Of a stretch of DNA of 64,000 bases, positions 32,975 through 41,265 are shown piece by piece (the stretch's first letter is position 1; each line of letters starts with the position of its first letter). The position numbers and the translations under genes are program-made. The stretch comes from Paracholeplasma brassicae (GTDB lineage Bacteria; Bacillota_I; Bacilli_A; Acholeplasmatales; UBA5453): assembly GCF_000967915.1 (NCBI RefSeq), contig NC_022549.1, positions 1,414,366 to 1,478,365 of the forward strand, written 5' to 3'. Under the pieces are notes generated by a model that worked only from the letters and a program-made list of their open reading frames with translations, had not been told where the DNA came from and ran no database searches.

Positions 32975-33906
32975 ATTGCAATCGGAAATAGTTGATTCAT
33001 CATCATAAAGACGGAAACAAGAAACAACGCAACAAACATCGCTGAGTCAAAACGATCTAAAATACCACCATGACCCGGAAATACTTTTCCAAAGTCCTTA
33101 ATTCCATAAGTCCTTTTTAGTTTTGAGGCAACCAAGTCACCAATTTGACTTACAATAGATGCAATAAAGCTAATTGGCACGATGACAAGCGCTTGAATCC
33201 AAAGTGCTTTTGCACCAATCGATGAGAAGTTCTCTAATAAAGTCATTTGCCCACTTTCATTTAAAAAGCTACCTGCCGGGAATAAATACCCATAGAACAA
33301 GGCAAATAAGACGCCAAAGATGGTTGCGAACACAGTGCCTGCGATCGCGCCTTCCCATGATTTTTTCGGACTGATTCGAGGAATCATCTTATGCTTACCA
33401 AACTTGATTCCAAAGAAGTAGGCAAACATGTCTGTCGATATCGTAATAATGAATAAATAAGCAATAAATCGAACACCTAAAATCCTTAAAATTGAAACCG
33501 CAGCCACACTCATACCGATATAGAAAATAATTGTCATCGATTTGCCGATATCTGCGCCATCAAAGTCTTTATAAAAAACGAGTAACGCAAACATAATCAA
33601 AGTCACCGCCATGGAAATCGCCACAAAATTCACTTTGATGTCAATTGGCATCAAATACGACAAGGATGTGTCATTGTTCCAGGCAATGACTGCCGATAGA
33701 TAAACAAATACCGATGCAATCACAGTGATTACCATTGGAATAAAGCTCATTTTCTTTTCTTTATTGTACATATTAATTAATTCCGTTGCCCCAACGACAA
33801 CCATCAAAATCATGGTTAATTGAAATACAAAAAATAGAGGTTCAAAGATTACGATTGGAATTAGTGTTAATAACAAGATGATACCTGTAATAATTCGTTG
33901 TTTCAT
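32971..33906 (-). CDS. cdsA: phosphatidate cytidylyltransferase
   Basis: 311-aa membrane enzyme making CDP-diacylglycerol for phospholipid synthesis. About eight helices; the C-terminal signature S-Q-x-G-D-L-x-A-S-x-x-K-R-x-x-x-x-K-D-F-G (from SQIGDLVASKLKR) and PGHGGILDRFDS are intact. Overlaps dxr and uppS by four bases each, so translation is coupled. Confidence 0.96.
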   Translation of the reverse strand: MKQRIITGIILLLTLIPIVIFEPLFFVFQLTMILMVVVGATELINMYNKEKKMSFIPMVITVIASVFVYLSAVIAWNNDTSLSYLMPIDIKVNFVAISMAVTLIMFALLVFYKDFDGADIGKSMTIIFYIGMSVAAVSILRILGVRFIAYLFIITISTDMFAYFFGIKFGKHKMIPRISPKKSWEGAIAGTVFATIFGVLFALFYGYLFPAGSFLNESGQMTLLENFSSIGAKALWIQALVIVPISFIASIVSQIGDLVASKLKRTYGIKDFGKVFPGHGGILDRFDSAMFVALFLVSVFMMMNQLFPIAI

Positions 33907-34607
33907 TTATTGAGACCTCCATACCTTCTATCTCTTTTTTGATACGTCTTAATCGCCTTACTCAATTGTCTTTCGTTAAACGATGGCCAGTGAACCTTTG
34001 TAAAATAAAACTCCGCATAACTTGCCTGCCAAAGTAGGTAATTCGATAGCCTTAGCTCACCACTCGTACGAATCAATAGATCCACCGGGGTAGTGACGTA
34101 AAGAAATGGATATAAATCATTCCCATTTTGAATCTTTACCCCCATTTGACTTGCTTTTTCAAACGCTTGCGTGATTTCTTCAAAAGACCCATAGTCAAAT
34201 GCGATTTGCAAGGTCAGTCCAGTATGATCGTTCGTCTCTTTTTCTAACATGTTGATTAATTCTAGCACATCGCTAGCAAGGACTGTTTTTCTTCCGACGT
34301 GTTTGATTTTGATATTTGAACCCAAAACCTTATCTTTATACTTTGGGTATTCTTTTACTGGCATCGTCATCAAGTAATCAACCTCATCACTTGGTCTTTT
34401 CCAATTTTCTGTTGAAAATGCGTATACTGTTAAATATTTGATGCCGAGTTGATCACAGGCATTTGCAATTTTTGCAACATTCATCGCGCCTTGATAATGA
34501 CCAGCGGTTCGAGGTAATCCTCTTTTTTTGGCCCATCGTCCATTACCATCAAGGATAATTGCTAAATGTTGTGGTATTTGTTTTTGTTTTAACCTATTTA
34601 TATTCAT
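33903..34607 (-). CDS. uppS: isoprenyl (undecaprenyl-type) diphosphate synthase
   Basis: A 234-aa cis-prenyltransferase: HLAIILDGNGRWAKKRGLPR with the catalytic Asp, GH at HYQGA, the YAFSTENWKRP loop, and the late RTSGELRLSNYLLWQ..Y.EFYF motif. In a wall-less cell the C55 carrier probably serves glycolipid or surface glycan export. I use ATG 34607 (SD GGGG); a longer frame from 34655 spans a TATAAT promoter (about 34634) and has no SD. Confidence 0.95.
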   Translation of the reverse strand: MNINRLKQKQIPQHLAIILDGNGRWAKKRGLPRTAGHYQGAMNVAKIANACDQLGIKYLTVYAFSTENWKRPSDEVDYLMTMPVKEYPKYKDKVLGSNIKIKHVGRKTVLASDVLELINMLEKETNDHTGLTLQIAFDYGSFEEITQAFEKASQMGVKIQNGNDLYPFLYVTTPVDLLIRTSGELRLSNYLLWQASYAEFYFTKVHWPSFNERQLSKAIKTYQKRDRRYGGLNK

Positions 34608-34716
34608 ATAAATGCCCCATTCTAAGTTCTTATTATACCTTATTTGTTGAATCATTTAAACACATTTCACTATTTCCCACAATATCAGACTAAGCACCCG
34701 TGTGGCTCTAAAAGAA

Positions 34717-34740
34717 AAAATGCCTATCACTAGGCATTTT
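34717..34740 (-). terminator. terminator after the TM2 gene
   Basis: AAAATGCCTA-loop of four-TAGGCATTTT, T-rich on the minus strand; it separates the frr/TM2 region from the uppS unit. Confidence 0.88.
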
Positions 34741-34750
34741 CTAATCGTTA

Positions 34751-34981
34751 TTACTTATTAATGTATTTCATCATATCGGTTTGATAGTTGCCCATCACAA
34801 GGAATACCAAATCAATAATCCAAAGTACAAAACCAACCGTACCAACAGTAAATATACCAATGAGTAATCTAATAAGACCCCATTTGTTATCTCCCATGAT
34901 GAATCGGTCGATTCCAAAAGCATTTGTAAAAGGAATGATGACTAAGACCATTTCTAATACACTTAAGTTCTGTTTTTTCAT
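34751..34981 (-). CDS. TM2-domain small membrane protein
   Basis: 76 aa with two hydrophobic helices (about 8-24 and 40-65). The segment GIDRFIMGDNKWGLIRLL and the closing LWIIDLVFLVMG fit the TM2 domain (G.HRFY.G...G..kl....g...iW.liDl), with Ile-Asp in place of the usual aromatic/His. Strong SD (AAAGGAGG) upstream. TM2 proteins are common small membrane proteins of unknown role. It sits between frr and uppS, where Firmicutes normally have no gene. Confidence 0.8.
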   Translation of the reverse strand: MKKQNLSVLEMVLVIIPFTNAFGIDRFIMGDNKWGLIRLLIGIFTVGTVGFVLWIIDLVFLVMGNYQTDMMKYINK

Positions 34982-35025
34982 TTGTGTAGCCTCCTTTAAT
35001 ATAAATATAGCACAATTTATACAAA

Positions 35026-35580
35026 TTAGATAGCCATGATCTCTTCAATTTTAATCGCAGTGACTTCTTCAATTTTTTCAATATACGTATTTGTTAAGGT
35101 TTGAACATCTTCTAAATAGCCATGTTCAGCATCTTCAGTTAAACCTAATTTCTTGATTTGATCATTACCGTCACGGCGCACATTACGAATCGCAACTTTT
35201 CCATGTTCTGATAATTTTTCAGCCGTTTTACTTAATTCCTTACGTCTTTCCCCAGTTAATTGAGGTAGGACTAATCGAATACCAACACCATCCGATTGAG
35301 GCGTTAAACCAAGGTTTGACGCACCAATGGCGTGTTCGATATTTCTTAAAGAAGAACGGTCAAACGGTTTGATGTATAATTGATTCGCTTCAGGAACTGT
35401 GATTGATGAGATTTGTTTGATTGGACTTAAAACACCATAATATTCAATCATGATAGAATCAAGTAAGGCAGGATTAGCGCGGCCTGTACGAATTGTTGAA
35501 AATTCGTGTTTGGTTGCACTAATTGCTTTTTCCATTTTTTCTTCAATTTCCATTAAAAGCATATCTGCTTGTTCGTTCAT
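35026..35580 (-). CDS. frr: ribosome recycling factor
   Basis: 184 aa, normal length. N-terminal helix with RTGRANPALLD, the YYGVLSPIKQISSI turn and the long C-terminal helical region with RNVRRDGNDQIKK. It splits post-termination ribosomes with EF-G. It follows pyrH by 11 bases in the tsf-pyrH-frr unit. Confidence 0.97.
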   Translation of the reverse strand: MNEQADMLLMEIEEKMEKAISATKHEFSTIRTGRANPALLDSIMIEYYGVLSPIKQISSITVPEANQLYIKPFDRSSLRNIEHAIGASNLGLTPQSDGVGIRLVLPQLTGERRKELSKTAEKLSEHGKVAIRNVRRDGNDQIKKLGLTEDAEHGYLEDVQTLTNTYIEKIEEVTAIKIEEIMAI

Positions 35581-35591
35581 AAGTTTTCTCC

Positions 35592-36299
35592 TTATTTTAC
35601 GGTTGTTCCGATTTTGTCGCCCATCACGGCACGTTTAATGTTCCCTGGAATGTTCATGTTGAATACGACAAGGTCAATTCCGTTATCTTTGCATAACGAT
35701 GCGGCGGTTGAATCCATAATTTCGAGTCCTTTTTCAAGAACTAATTTGTGTGATAGTTCATGATACATGACGGCATCATTGTGTTTTCTAGGGTCTTTAT
35801 CATAAACACCCTCCACACCATTTTTGCCCATCAATATGACATCAGCGTTAATTTCAGCCGCACGTAATGCAGCCGCTGTGTCCGTTGAAAAATAGGGTGA
35901 ACCTGTCCCACCAACAAAAACAACGACTCTTCCTTTTTCGAGGTGTCTTGTTGCTCTGCGTCTAATGTATGGCTCTGAAACTTCAGCGACGCTAATCGCA
36001 CTCATCACTCTGGTTGGAACGCCTATTTTTTCAAGGGCATCTTGAATGGCAAGGCCATTCATGATGGTTGCAAGCATCCCCATATAGTCAGCCTGCGCAC
36101 GGTCCATACCTAATCCTTCAGCGGTTTTACCACGCCAAATATTGCCACCACCGACAACGATACCAATTTCAGTTCCCATGGCTTTCACTTGCTTGATTTC
36201 CTCAGCAAATTTAAGCACGGTTTGTGGATCGATACCGAATTCTGTATGACCTTTTAATGCTTCACCACTCATTTTCAATAATACGCGTTGATATTGCAT
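35592..36299 (-). CDS. pyrH: UMP kinase
   Basis: 235-aa amino-acid-kinase-fold enzyme phosphorylating UMP to UDP. KMSGEAL start, [10 protein letters not shown] glycine loop, [13 protein letters not shown] and the [20 protein letters not shown] phosphate loop are intact. With udk it completes pyrimidine salvage from uridine to UDP. Confidence 0.97.
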   Translation of the reverse strand: MQYQRVLLKMSGEALKGHTEFGIDPQTVLKFAEEIKQVKAMGTEIGIVVGGGNIWRGKTAEGLGMDRAQADYMGMLATIMNGLAIQDALEKIGVPTRVMSAISVAEVSEPYIRRRATRHLEKGRVVVFVGGTGSPYFSTDTAAALRAAEINADVILMGKNGVEGVYDKDPRKHNDAVMYHELSHKLVLEKGLEIMDSTAASLCKDNGIDLVVFNMNIPGNIKRAVMGDKIGTTVK

Positions 36300-36335
36300 G
36301 ACGTCACCTCGTTATTAGATTTTGTATTTGGTAAA

Positions 36336-37229
36336 TTAAGCCTTCATTTGTTCTGCAACTTCTTTTGCAAAATCAGTTTCTTTCTTTTCAATGCCTTCGC
36401 CAACTTCTAAACGTAGGAATGAGACCACTGCCGTTTTATTTCTTGAAACGTATTGTTCAACTGTTTCATCAGGGTTTTTAACAAACGGTTGGTTCACTAA
36501 GCAAATTTCTTTTAATTGTTTGTTTAAGCGACCTTCAACCATTTTTTCAATGATGTTTTGCGGTTTTGGTTTTGCCTCAGATTTATTTTCTTCTAATGCT
36601 TGGTGTAATAAAATTTCTTTTTCAGACGCAATCATATCAGCGCTGATTTGTGTTTGGTCTAAGAATTTAGGGTTTTGAGCTGCAACGTGCATCGCAATGT
36701 CTTTAGCAACTTCTTCGTTATTACCGTTTAGTAATGATAATGACGCGATACGGCCACCCATATGTTTGTAAGCACCAAAGACTTGGTCGTCTTTCTTTTC
36801 AACACGGTTAACACGTCTTAAAGTGATTTTTTCACCGATTGTTGCGGTTGCTTCACTTAAAATGATTTCAATTGTTTTGCCTTCAACGATAACCGCTAAT
36901 GCTTCTTCAGTTGTTGTAACACCAGAAGTCAATAACGCTTGTCCAACTTTGTCGATTAAAGCTAGGAATTGTGTGTTTTTAGCTACGAAATCCGTTTCTG
37001 AGTTGACTTCATAGACCACTGCTACATTGCCATCAACGATCACATTACATAGCCCTTCAGCTGCGATACGATCGGCTTTTTTAGCTGCTTTCGCGATCCC
37101 TTTTTCTCTTAAATAAGTTACTGCTTGTTCCACATCACCGTCTGTTTGTTCTAATGCTTTTTTGCAGTCTAACATACCTGCGCCTGTAATGTCTCTTAAT
37201 TGTTTTACTAATTGTGCTGTAATAGCCAT
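36336..37229 (-). CDS. tsf: elongation factor Ts
   Basis: 297 aa. N-terminal VKQLRDITGAGMLDCKKAL and the TDFVAKN motif that inserts into EF-Tu are present, followed by the core and C-terminal module. It has its own promoter (37257-37285) after the rpsB terminator, and leads the tsf-pyrH-frr unit. Confidence 0.97.
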   Translation of the reverse strand: MAITAQLVKQLRDITGAGMLDCKKALEQTDGDVEQAVTYLREKGIAKAAKKADRIAAEGLCNVIVDGNVAVVYEVNSETDFVAKNTQFLALIDKVGQALLTSGVTTTEEALAVIVEGKTIEIILSEATATIGEKITLRRVNRVEKKDDQVFGAYKHMGGRIASLSLLNGNNEEVAKDIAMHVAAQNPKFLDQTQISADMIASEKEILLHQALEENKSEAKPKPQNIIEKMVEGRLNKQLKEICLVNQPFVKNPDETVEQYVSRNKTAVVSFLRLEVGEGIEKKETDFAKEVAEQMKA

Positions 37230-37256
37230 AATTAAATCCTCCTTATTGTCATTAAT

Positions 37257-37285
37257 ATTATACTCTTTTAGTTGTTCTTAATCAA
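37257..37285 (-). promoter_or_regulatory. tsf promoter
   Basis: -35 TTGATT (37280-37285), 17-bp spacer, -10 TATAAT (37257-37262), directly after the rpsB terminator. Confidence 0.75.
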
Positions 37286-37298
37286 TTTTTTAAAAAAA

Positions 37299-37320
37299 TA
37301 GGGATGCGTTAACATCCCTA
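37299..37320 (-). terminator. terminator between rpsB and tsf
   Basis: TAGGGATG-TTAACG-CATCCCTA stem followed by seven T on the minus strand. Confidence 0.88.
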
Positions 37321-37331
37321 AAATGAATTAA

Positions 37332-38195
37332 TTATTTTGAAGTTGCGTTTGAGTCTGGTTTTACAGTCGTATCTCTTTTAACGTAAGGTTTACGATCAGA
37401 CTTTTCGCCTCTTGGTTTATAATCTTTATTTCTTCTTGGACGTTCTTTGTTTTCAGCATTTCTTGATGCTTCTGACATATTCACTTCTTCACTGTCCTCA
37501 AATTTTTCAACAACGCCACCTTGAGCTTCGATAATTGCATTACCCATTACCCAAGTGATTAGCTTAACTGCTCTAATTGCATCGTCGTTTGCAGGAATGA
37601 TGTGGTCAACATCATCTGGGTCACAGTTAGTATCAACGATACCAAACACTGGGATACCTAAGATTCTTGCTTCTAAGATTGCATTTCTTTCTTTTCTTGG
37701 GTCGATGATAAAGATTGCCTCAGGCACTTTTTGCATATCTTTAATACCACCAAGGAATTTTTCAAGACGTTCTCTTTCTTTTTTAAGATTGATTACTTCT
37801 TTTTTAGGCAAGACAGCAAATGTGCCTTGTTCTTCCATTTCATATAAGTCTTTAAGACGTTTGATACGACGACGGATGGTTTTGAAGTTTGTTAACGTAC
37901 CACCTAACCAACGTTGATCAACATAGAAATGACCTGTTCTTAGCGCTTCTTCTTTTACTGCTTCTTGAGCTTGTTTTTTTGTACCTACGAATAGTACTTT
38001 ACCACCATTTGACACGATTTCAAACATTGCTTTGTATGAATTTTCGATTTCATCTGCTGTTTTCTTCAAGTCAATGATGTAAATGCCGTTACGTGAAGTG
38101 TAGATGTAACGTTGCATTTTTGGGTTCCATCTTCTAGTCGCATGACCGAAGTGTACGCCAGATTCTAATAATTGTTTCATTGAAACTACTGACAT
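37332..38195 (-). CDS. rpsB: ribosomal protein S2
   Basis: 287 aa. Standard S2 core: [19 protein letters not shown], the YIIDLKKT strand, [42 protein letters not shown] Lys/Arg/Glu-rich tail of about 55 residues ([13 protein letters not shown] region) extends beyond the usual end. ATG 38195 lies behind a clear GGAGG; longer frames upstream run through the leader. Confidence 0.97.
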   Translation of the reverse strand: MSVVSMKQLLESGVHFGHATRRWNPKMQRYIYTSRNGIYIIDLKKTADEIENSYKAMFEIVSNGGKVLFVGTKKQAQEAVKEEALRTGHFYVDQRWLGGTLTNFKTIRRRIKRLKDLYEMEEQGTFAVLPKKEVINLKKERERLEKFLGGIKDMQKVPEAIFIIDPRKERNAILEARILGIPVFGIVDTNCDPDDVDHIIPANDDAIRAVKLITWVMGNAIIEAQGGVVEKFEDSEEVNMSEASRNAENKERPRRNKDYKPRGEKSDRKPYVKRDTTVKPDSNATSK

Positions 38196-38240
38196 TTTAA
38201 ATTCCTCCATTTGTTGTATTTTTCCTCTGCCTAACTTACA

Positions 38241-38276
38241 TTGCTTCAACCACTATTTCTAGCACTCGGTAAGCAA
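38241..38276 (-). promoter_or_regulatory. structured rpsB leader, possible S2 autoregulatory element
   Basis: In the rpsB leader, TTGCTT and AAGCAA close a stem around an inner CTA-GAAA-TAG (GNRA tetraloop) hairpin. rpsB leaders are often bound by S2 in other bacteria; I infer feedback but cannot match a known family. Confidence 0.4.
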
Positions 38277-38309
38277 CTATTTAAGCATGTGTATTTTAAT
38301 GCCTTTTTA

Positions 38310-38338
38310 ACTATATCATAACTTTTACGTAATTGCAA
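38310..38338 (-). promoter_or_regulatory. rpsB promoter
   Basis: -35 TTGCAA (38333-38338), 17-bp spacer, -10 TATAGT (38310-38315); gives a leader of about 105 bases. Confidence 0.65.
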
Positions 38339-38409
38339 CCGATAAATGAAAAAACAATCCATTTATTATATAATAAGTATTCAAAATAGGTTAGACTTGA
38401 TGATTTCTT

Positions 38410-38934
38410 TTAAGAACCAAAACCTTCTTGTTCTTTTTGCTCAACTAATAACCCATTGATAAACCCATAGAGTGGTTCATACAACCACAAGATACTTAGA
38501 AAACTCGAAATCCCTAGTATGGTTGAAAAAGGAATATCTAGTATTAATGTTGTCATAAAGTTCGCCCCAGTAAAATAGATTGTAAACGGGATGAATAAAA
38601 ACCCATAAACGTAACTGTAAACAAAGCTAAATATCGCTAAATGTATGGCTTTTTGAAGAAACTTAAAGACCGTGCCTAGTAAAACCGGTATTAGTGTCCA
38701 GCCCAAAAGCATTGGAAAAAAAGTCATCGGCATTAAACTTCCATGGATTAAATTGTCTGCTAACGTATGAACAATCACAATGAGTAGCGTTTTTTTTACA
38801 CCAAATATGCGGGTGTATAAAATAATTAACAAAACCGTTACTTGGACGTTTGGTAAAAACGTCAGTGCTTGTTCGCTAACAAATAAAATGACTGTCATCA
38901 TACTTAGGATAAGAAGTTCTTTGACTTTTGACAT
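38410..38934 (-). CDS. ECF transporter S component, probably for cobalamin
   Basis: 174 aa with about six membrane helices and no ATP-binding part: the substrate-binding (S) subunit of an energy-coupling factor importer. The N-terminal helices (LILSMMTVILFVSEQALTFL) and the HTLADNLIHGS and MLLGWTLIPVLLG segments suit the ECF S fold. Last gene of the operon under the cobalamin riboswitch (40600-40770), after two DUF4430 genes, so B12 or a precursor is the likely substrate. The shared EcfA/A'/T module is not in the window. Confidence 0.8.
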   Translation of the reverse strand: MSKVKELLILSMMTVILFVSEQALTFLPNVQVTVLLIILYTRIFGVKKTLLIVIVHTLADNLIHGSLMPMTFFPMLLGWTLIPVLLGTVFKFLQKAIHLAIFSFVYSYVYGFLFIPFTIYFTGANFMTTLILDIPFSTILGISSFLSILWLYEPLYGFINGLLVEQKEQEGFGS

Positions 38935-38946
38935 GTGTTTTATCCC

Positions 38947-39348
38947 TTATCTTAATGTTTCTAGTTTTAACTTGACGGTTTGTCCGTCTTTTAAATAGGT
39001 TTGAGAGATCCCTTTTTCTTGGTAAACGTCATCCACATAAAAAGCAAAGTAAGTGGTTTGATCGACTTCTAAGTTCACTTCACTTGATTGGATTCCAGTT
39101 AAAAAATATCCAAACCCAAAGTTAGAGCCTTTTAATGTAAAGTATGTTTTTAAGAAGGCTTCAACCGACTGATCTTCTTTTGAGTCTAGATTTGCTTCAA
39201 AGACTCGATCGTTTTTATCATAGATAATAAGATTCACTTCAATGATGGTGTCTTTTTCAGTCGTCTTTTGATTAAACTGAGTGTAGATGAACAGACCAAA
39301 GAAAACAACAATCAGACTAATCAGTAATTTGAAAAGGATCTTTTTCAT
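38947..39348 (-). CDS. membrane-anchored DUF4430 protein
   Basis: 133 aa: one N-terminal helix (about 5-22, no lipobox Cys) then a DUF4430 domain (about 38-133) with the repeated strands VNLIIYD, VEAFLKTYF, GFGYFLTGI, YFAFYVDDVYQEKGISQTYLKDG and a final hydrophobic strand. DUF4430 corresponds to the C-terminal beta domain of transcobalamin and intrinsic factor, which contacts the upper face of B12. It sits between the lipoprotein and the ECF S component, with spacing of three bases from the former. It may pass B12 to the membrane. Confidence 0.8.
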   Translation of the reverse strand: MKKILFKLLISLIVVFFGLFIYTQFNQKTTEKDTIIEVNLIIYDKNDRVFEANLDSKEDQSVEAFLKTYFTLKGSNFGFGYFLTGIQSSEVNLEVDQTTYFAFYVDDVYQEKGISQTYLKDGQTVKLKLETLR

Positions 39349-39351
39349 AGA

Positions 39352-40509
39352 CTAAAAATAAAGAGAAGTCTTCGGATTTTGGTATGTATCGTTAAATAGT
39401 TTATAAACAACCAACGAAGAAAACACTTGTGGGGTTGAAAACATCAAATCAACCGCACCCGTTTGATGGTTTTTAAAACCACCTTCTTCTTGATAGGACA
39501 TTAAGGCTTCAATTAGATCAATGTTTTCAAAAGATCTTGGGTTAATGCCTAAGCTTACAAGACCCAGCACAACTTGCGCTGTACTAGACGCGCTTGCTTT
39601 GCCACTATAATCAAGAAAACCGTCTTTCGTTACCGTTTCTTTTAAGTAAGTAAGTATTTCATTGATGCGTACGTCGTATGAATCAGAATCTAAGCTAAGT
39701 AATTGTAAAGCCATCCCTGCGTAATCCGCATCTGAAATCGTCGTTTCACTAGATAACTGTCCTAAATGAACCTCATCAACTGTTTGATTAATGATGTATT
39801 TTGAGAGAACAAGCGGATAATAAGAATACACGGCGTAAGGGCCTTCATTAACCGACGAACCGCTTAAATAAGTCGTCGTTAGGTCTAGATTTAATCCAAG
39901 TGCTTTAAAATAAATGGCACTGCGAAACGCACTCGGTAAGTCGCTAATAACCGAATAATCAGTTTTGATTTTTTCTTTTGTAAGTAACGACTCAATCGTT
40001 GCTAATCTCGTATTAAATGTCTGCAATTTTTGATACGCAGCGAATACATAATAATCGATTTTTTCATCACTTATGTAATCTTCAACTAATTGATCGACAA
40101 ACGAATAAATCGATTGATCAACTTCAAGAGCCAATGCGTCTTTCATTGAGGTTTCTCTAAACTCAATGACCATTTGATCCTCAAGTGTCAGTTCGACAAT
40201 TCCAACTTCGCTATAAATGTCATCAACATAGATAGAATACCAGTAACTTGAATCGGTTGGATAAATACCCCCAACCCCTTTGATAAATGCCCCATATTCT
40301 GACATTTCATAGTCCATTAAAACCTCAGACTCGATGGCTTCAAGGACACCGTCAAACGCACCCTCGCTATATTGAATGGTCTTTTCAAATCGAACGTCAT
40401 TTGACTGATCGACGACTTGAACGGTTAATTCTAAAGGGCTATTTGTTTGACACCCCGCAATCACCATTAAGCTAAATACAATTAAAAACAATGTAACGAT
40501 TTTTTTCAT
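39352..40509 (-). CDS. transcobalamin/intrinsic-factor-like B12-binding lipoprotein (DUF4430 plus alpha/alpha toroid)
   Basis: 385 aa lipoprotein: signal with lipobox VIAGC (Cys20), DUF4430 domain about 27-115 (IYPTDSSYWYSIYVDDIYSEVGI), then about 150-380 a helical repeat domain with ISDADYAGMALQLLS, SSTAQVVLGLVSLGINP and GGFKNHQ, the alpha/alpha-toroid pattern of prenyltransferase-like domains found in intrinsic factor. The domain order is reversed relative to human intrinsic factor (toroid first there). First gene behind a cobalamin riboswitch and terminator. I infer that it binds external cobalamin at the cell surface for the ECF importer. Confidence 0.82.
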   Translation of the reverse strand: MKKIVTLFLIVFSLMVIAGCQTNSPLELTVQVVDQSNDVRFEKTIQYSEGAFDGVLEAIESEVLMDYEMSEYGAFIKGVGGIYPTDSSYWYSIYVDDIYSEVGIVELTLEDQMVIEFRETSMKDALALEVDQSIYSFVDQLVEDYISDEKIDYYVFAAYQKLQTFNTRLATIESLLTKEKIKTDYSVISDLPSAFRSAIYFKALGLNLDLTTTYLSGSSVNEGPYAVYSYYPLVLSKYIINQTVDEVHLGQLSSETTISDADYAGMALQLLSLDSDSYDVRINEILTYLKETVTKDGFLDYSGKASASSTAQVVLGLVSLGINPRSFENIDLIEALMSYQEEGGFKNHQTGAVDLMFSTPQVFSSLVVYKLFNDTYQNPKTSLYF

Positions 40510-40536
40510 TTTAACGCCTCCGGAGTATATTCTTAA

Positions 40537-40562
40537 AAAAAATCAACACGTCTAGGTGTTGA
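40537..40562 (-). terminator. riboswitch-controlled terminator
   Basis: TCAACAC / GTGTTGA hairpin followed by eight T, just before the SD of the lipoprotein gene. An alternative hairpin (TATAACAA/TTGTTATA, 40564-40588) lies between it and the aptamer. Confidence 0.8.
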
Positions 40563-40599
40563 ATATAACAAAAAAAATCGTTGTTATACAAGCATCACC

Positions 40600-40770
40600 C
40601 AGGCCGTACAAAAGTAGATAAAAGGTAGGTCTACCGGCTAAGACATCATCCGCCTCACGCCTTCCCGCTTAGTCGCAGTGGCTTATGTGATTTGTCCGTT
40701 TTACGGTTGCTGGGGCAGCGAAAGCTTTTACTTTCTTCCCTGTTATGTCCTAAGACACCTAATACCCATT
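40600..40770 (-). ncRNA. cobalamin (B12) riboswitch
   Basis: On the minus strand, in order: GGTGTCTTAGG, the B12-box core GCTGCCCCAGCAACCGTAA, GCCACTG, CGGGAAGGCG, and GCCGGTAGACCTACC near the 3' end. These are landmarks of the cobalamin aptamer. It is preceded by a promoter and followed by a terminator, so B12 should switch off the uptake operon. It fills the 306-base gap between dut and the lipoprotein gene. Confidence 0.93.
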
Positions 40771-40781
40771 AAGTTAACTTC

Positions 40782-40810
40782 ATTATAACGTTTTTGTCCT
40801 TCTTATACAA
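40782..40810 (-). promoter_or_regulatory. promoter of the B12 operon
   Basis: -35 TTGTAT (40805-40810), 17-bp spacer, -10 TATAAT (40782-40787). Confidence 0.8.
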
Positions 40811-40815
40811 GGAAA

Positions 40816-41265
40816 TTATAAATTAGAATCTGTACTACCGAACCCGCCAAATCGATTTAGATTTAGTGGTTGATCGTCGGTTGTGGTTTCGTAGCTCGTA
40901 AAAATGCCTTGTGCCACTCGTTCACCTTTATTAATCGTAACGGTTTCTTGTCCGAAATTATAAAGAGGTATCATTATATGGCCTTCATTTGACGGTGTGT
41001 TAAAATAATCACTGTCAATTACCCCAACGTTATTCGCCATCATCAATCGCTTCTTTAGTCCTAATGAGCTCCTTGGGAACACGAGCATGACTTCATTTTT
41101 GGGCATTTCTACTTTTAATCCCGTTTGAATCATCACAATTTCATTTGGTTTGATTGTCACTTCATAAAGTGAGGCTAAATCATAACCCCCACTGCCAAGT
41201 GTTTGTCTCATTGGAAGCACTGGTTGATCATTTCGAAATGCTTCAATTACGTGAAATTTTCTCAT
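40816..41265 (-). CDS. dut: dUTP diphosphatase
   Basis: 149-aa trimeric-type dUTPase hydrolysing dUTP to dUMP. Motifs: GSGGYDLAS, FPRSSLGLK, NNVGVIDSDYFN with the catalytic Asp, YNFGQETV and the C-terminal GGFGSTD that closes the active site. There is a short insertion (FNTPSN) after the catalytic Asp. Last gene of the trmFO-xer-nudix-dut unit, overlapping by one codon. Works with Ung to keep uracil out of DNA. Confidence 0.93.
   Translation of the reverse strand: MRKFHVIEAFRNDQPVLPMRQTLGSGGYDLASLYEVTIKPNEIVMIQTGLKVEMPKNEVMLVFPRSSLGLKKRLMMANNVGVIDSDYFNTPSNEGHIMIPLYNFGQETVTINKGERVAQGIFTSYETTTDDQPLNLNRFGGFGSTDSNL

Noticed and set aside
38341-38367. Terminator for the B12 operon (ATAAATG/CATTTAT hairpin)
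   Set aside because: The stem is A/T-only and no T-run follows on the minus strand; I leave the end of that operon undefined.
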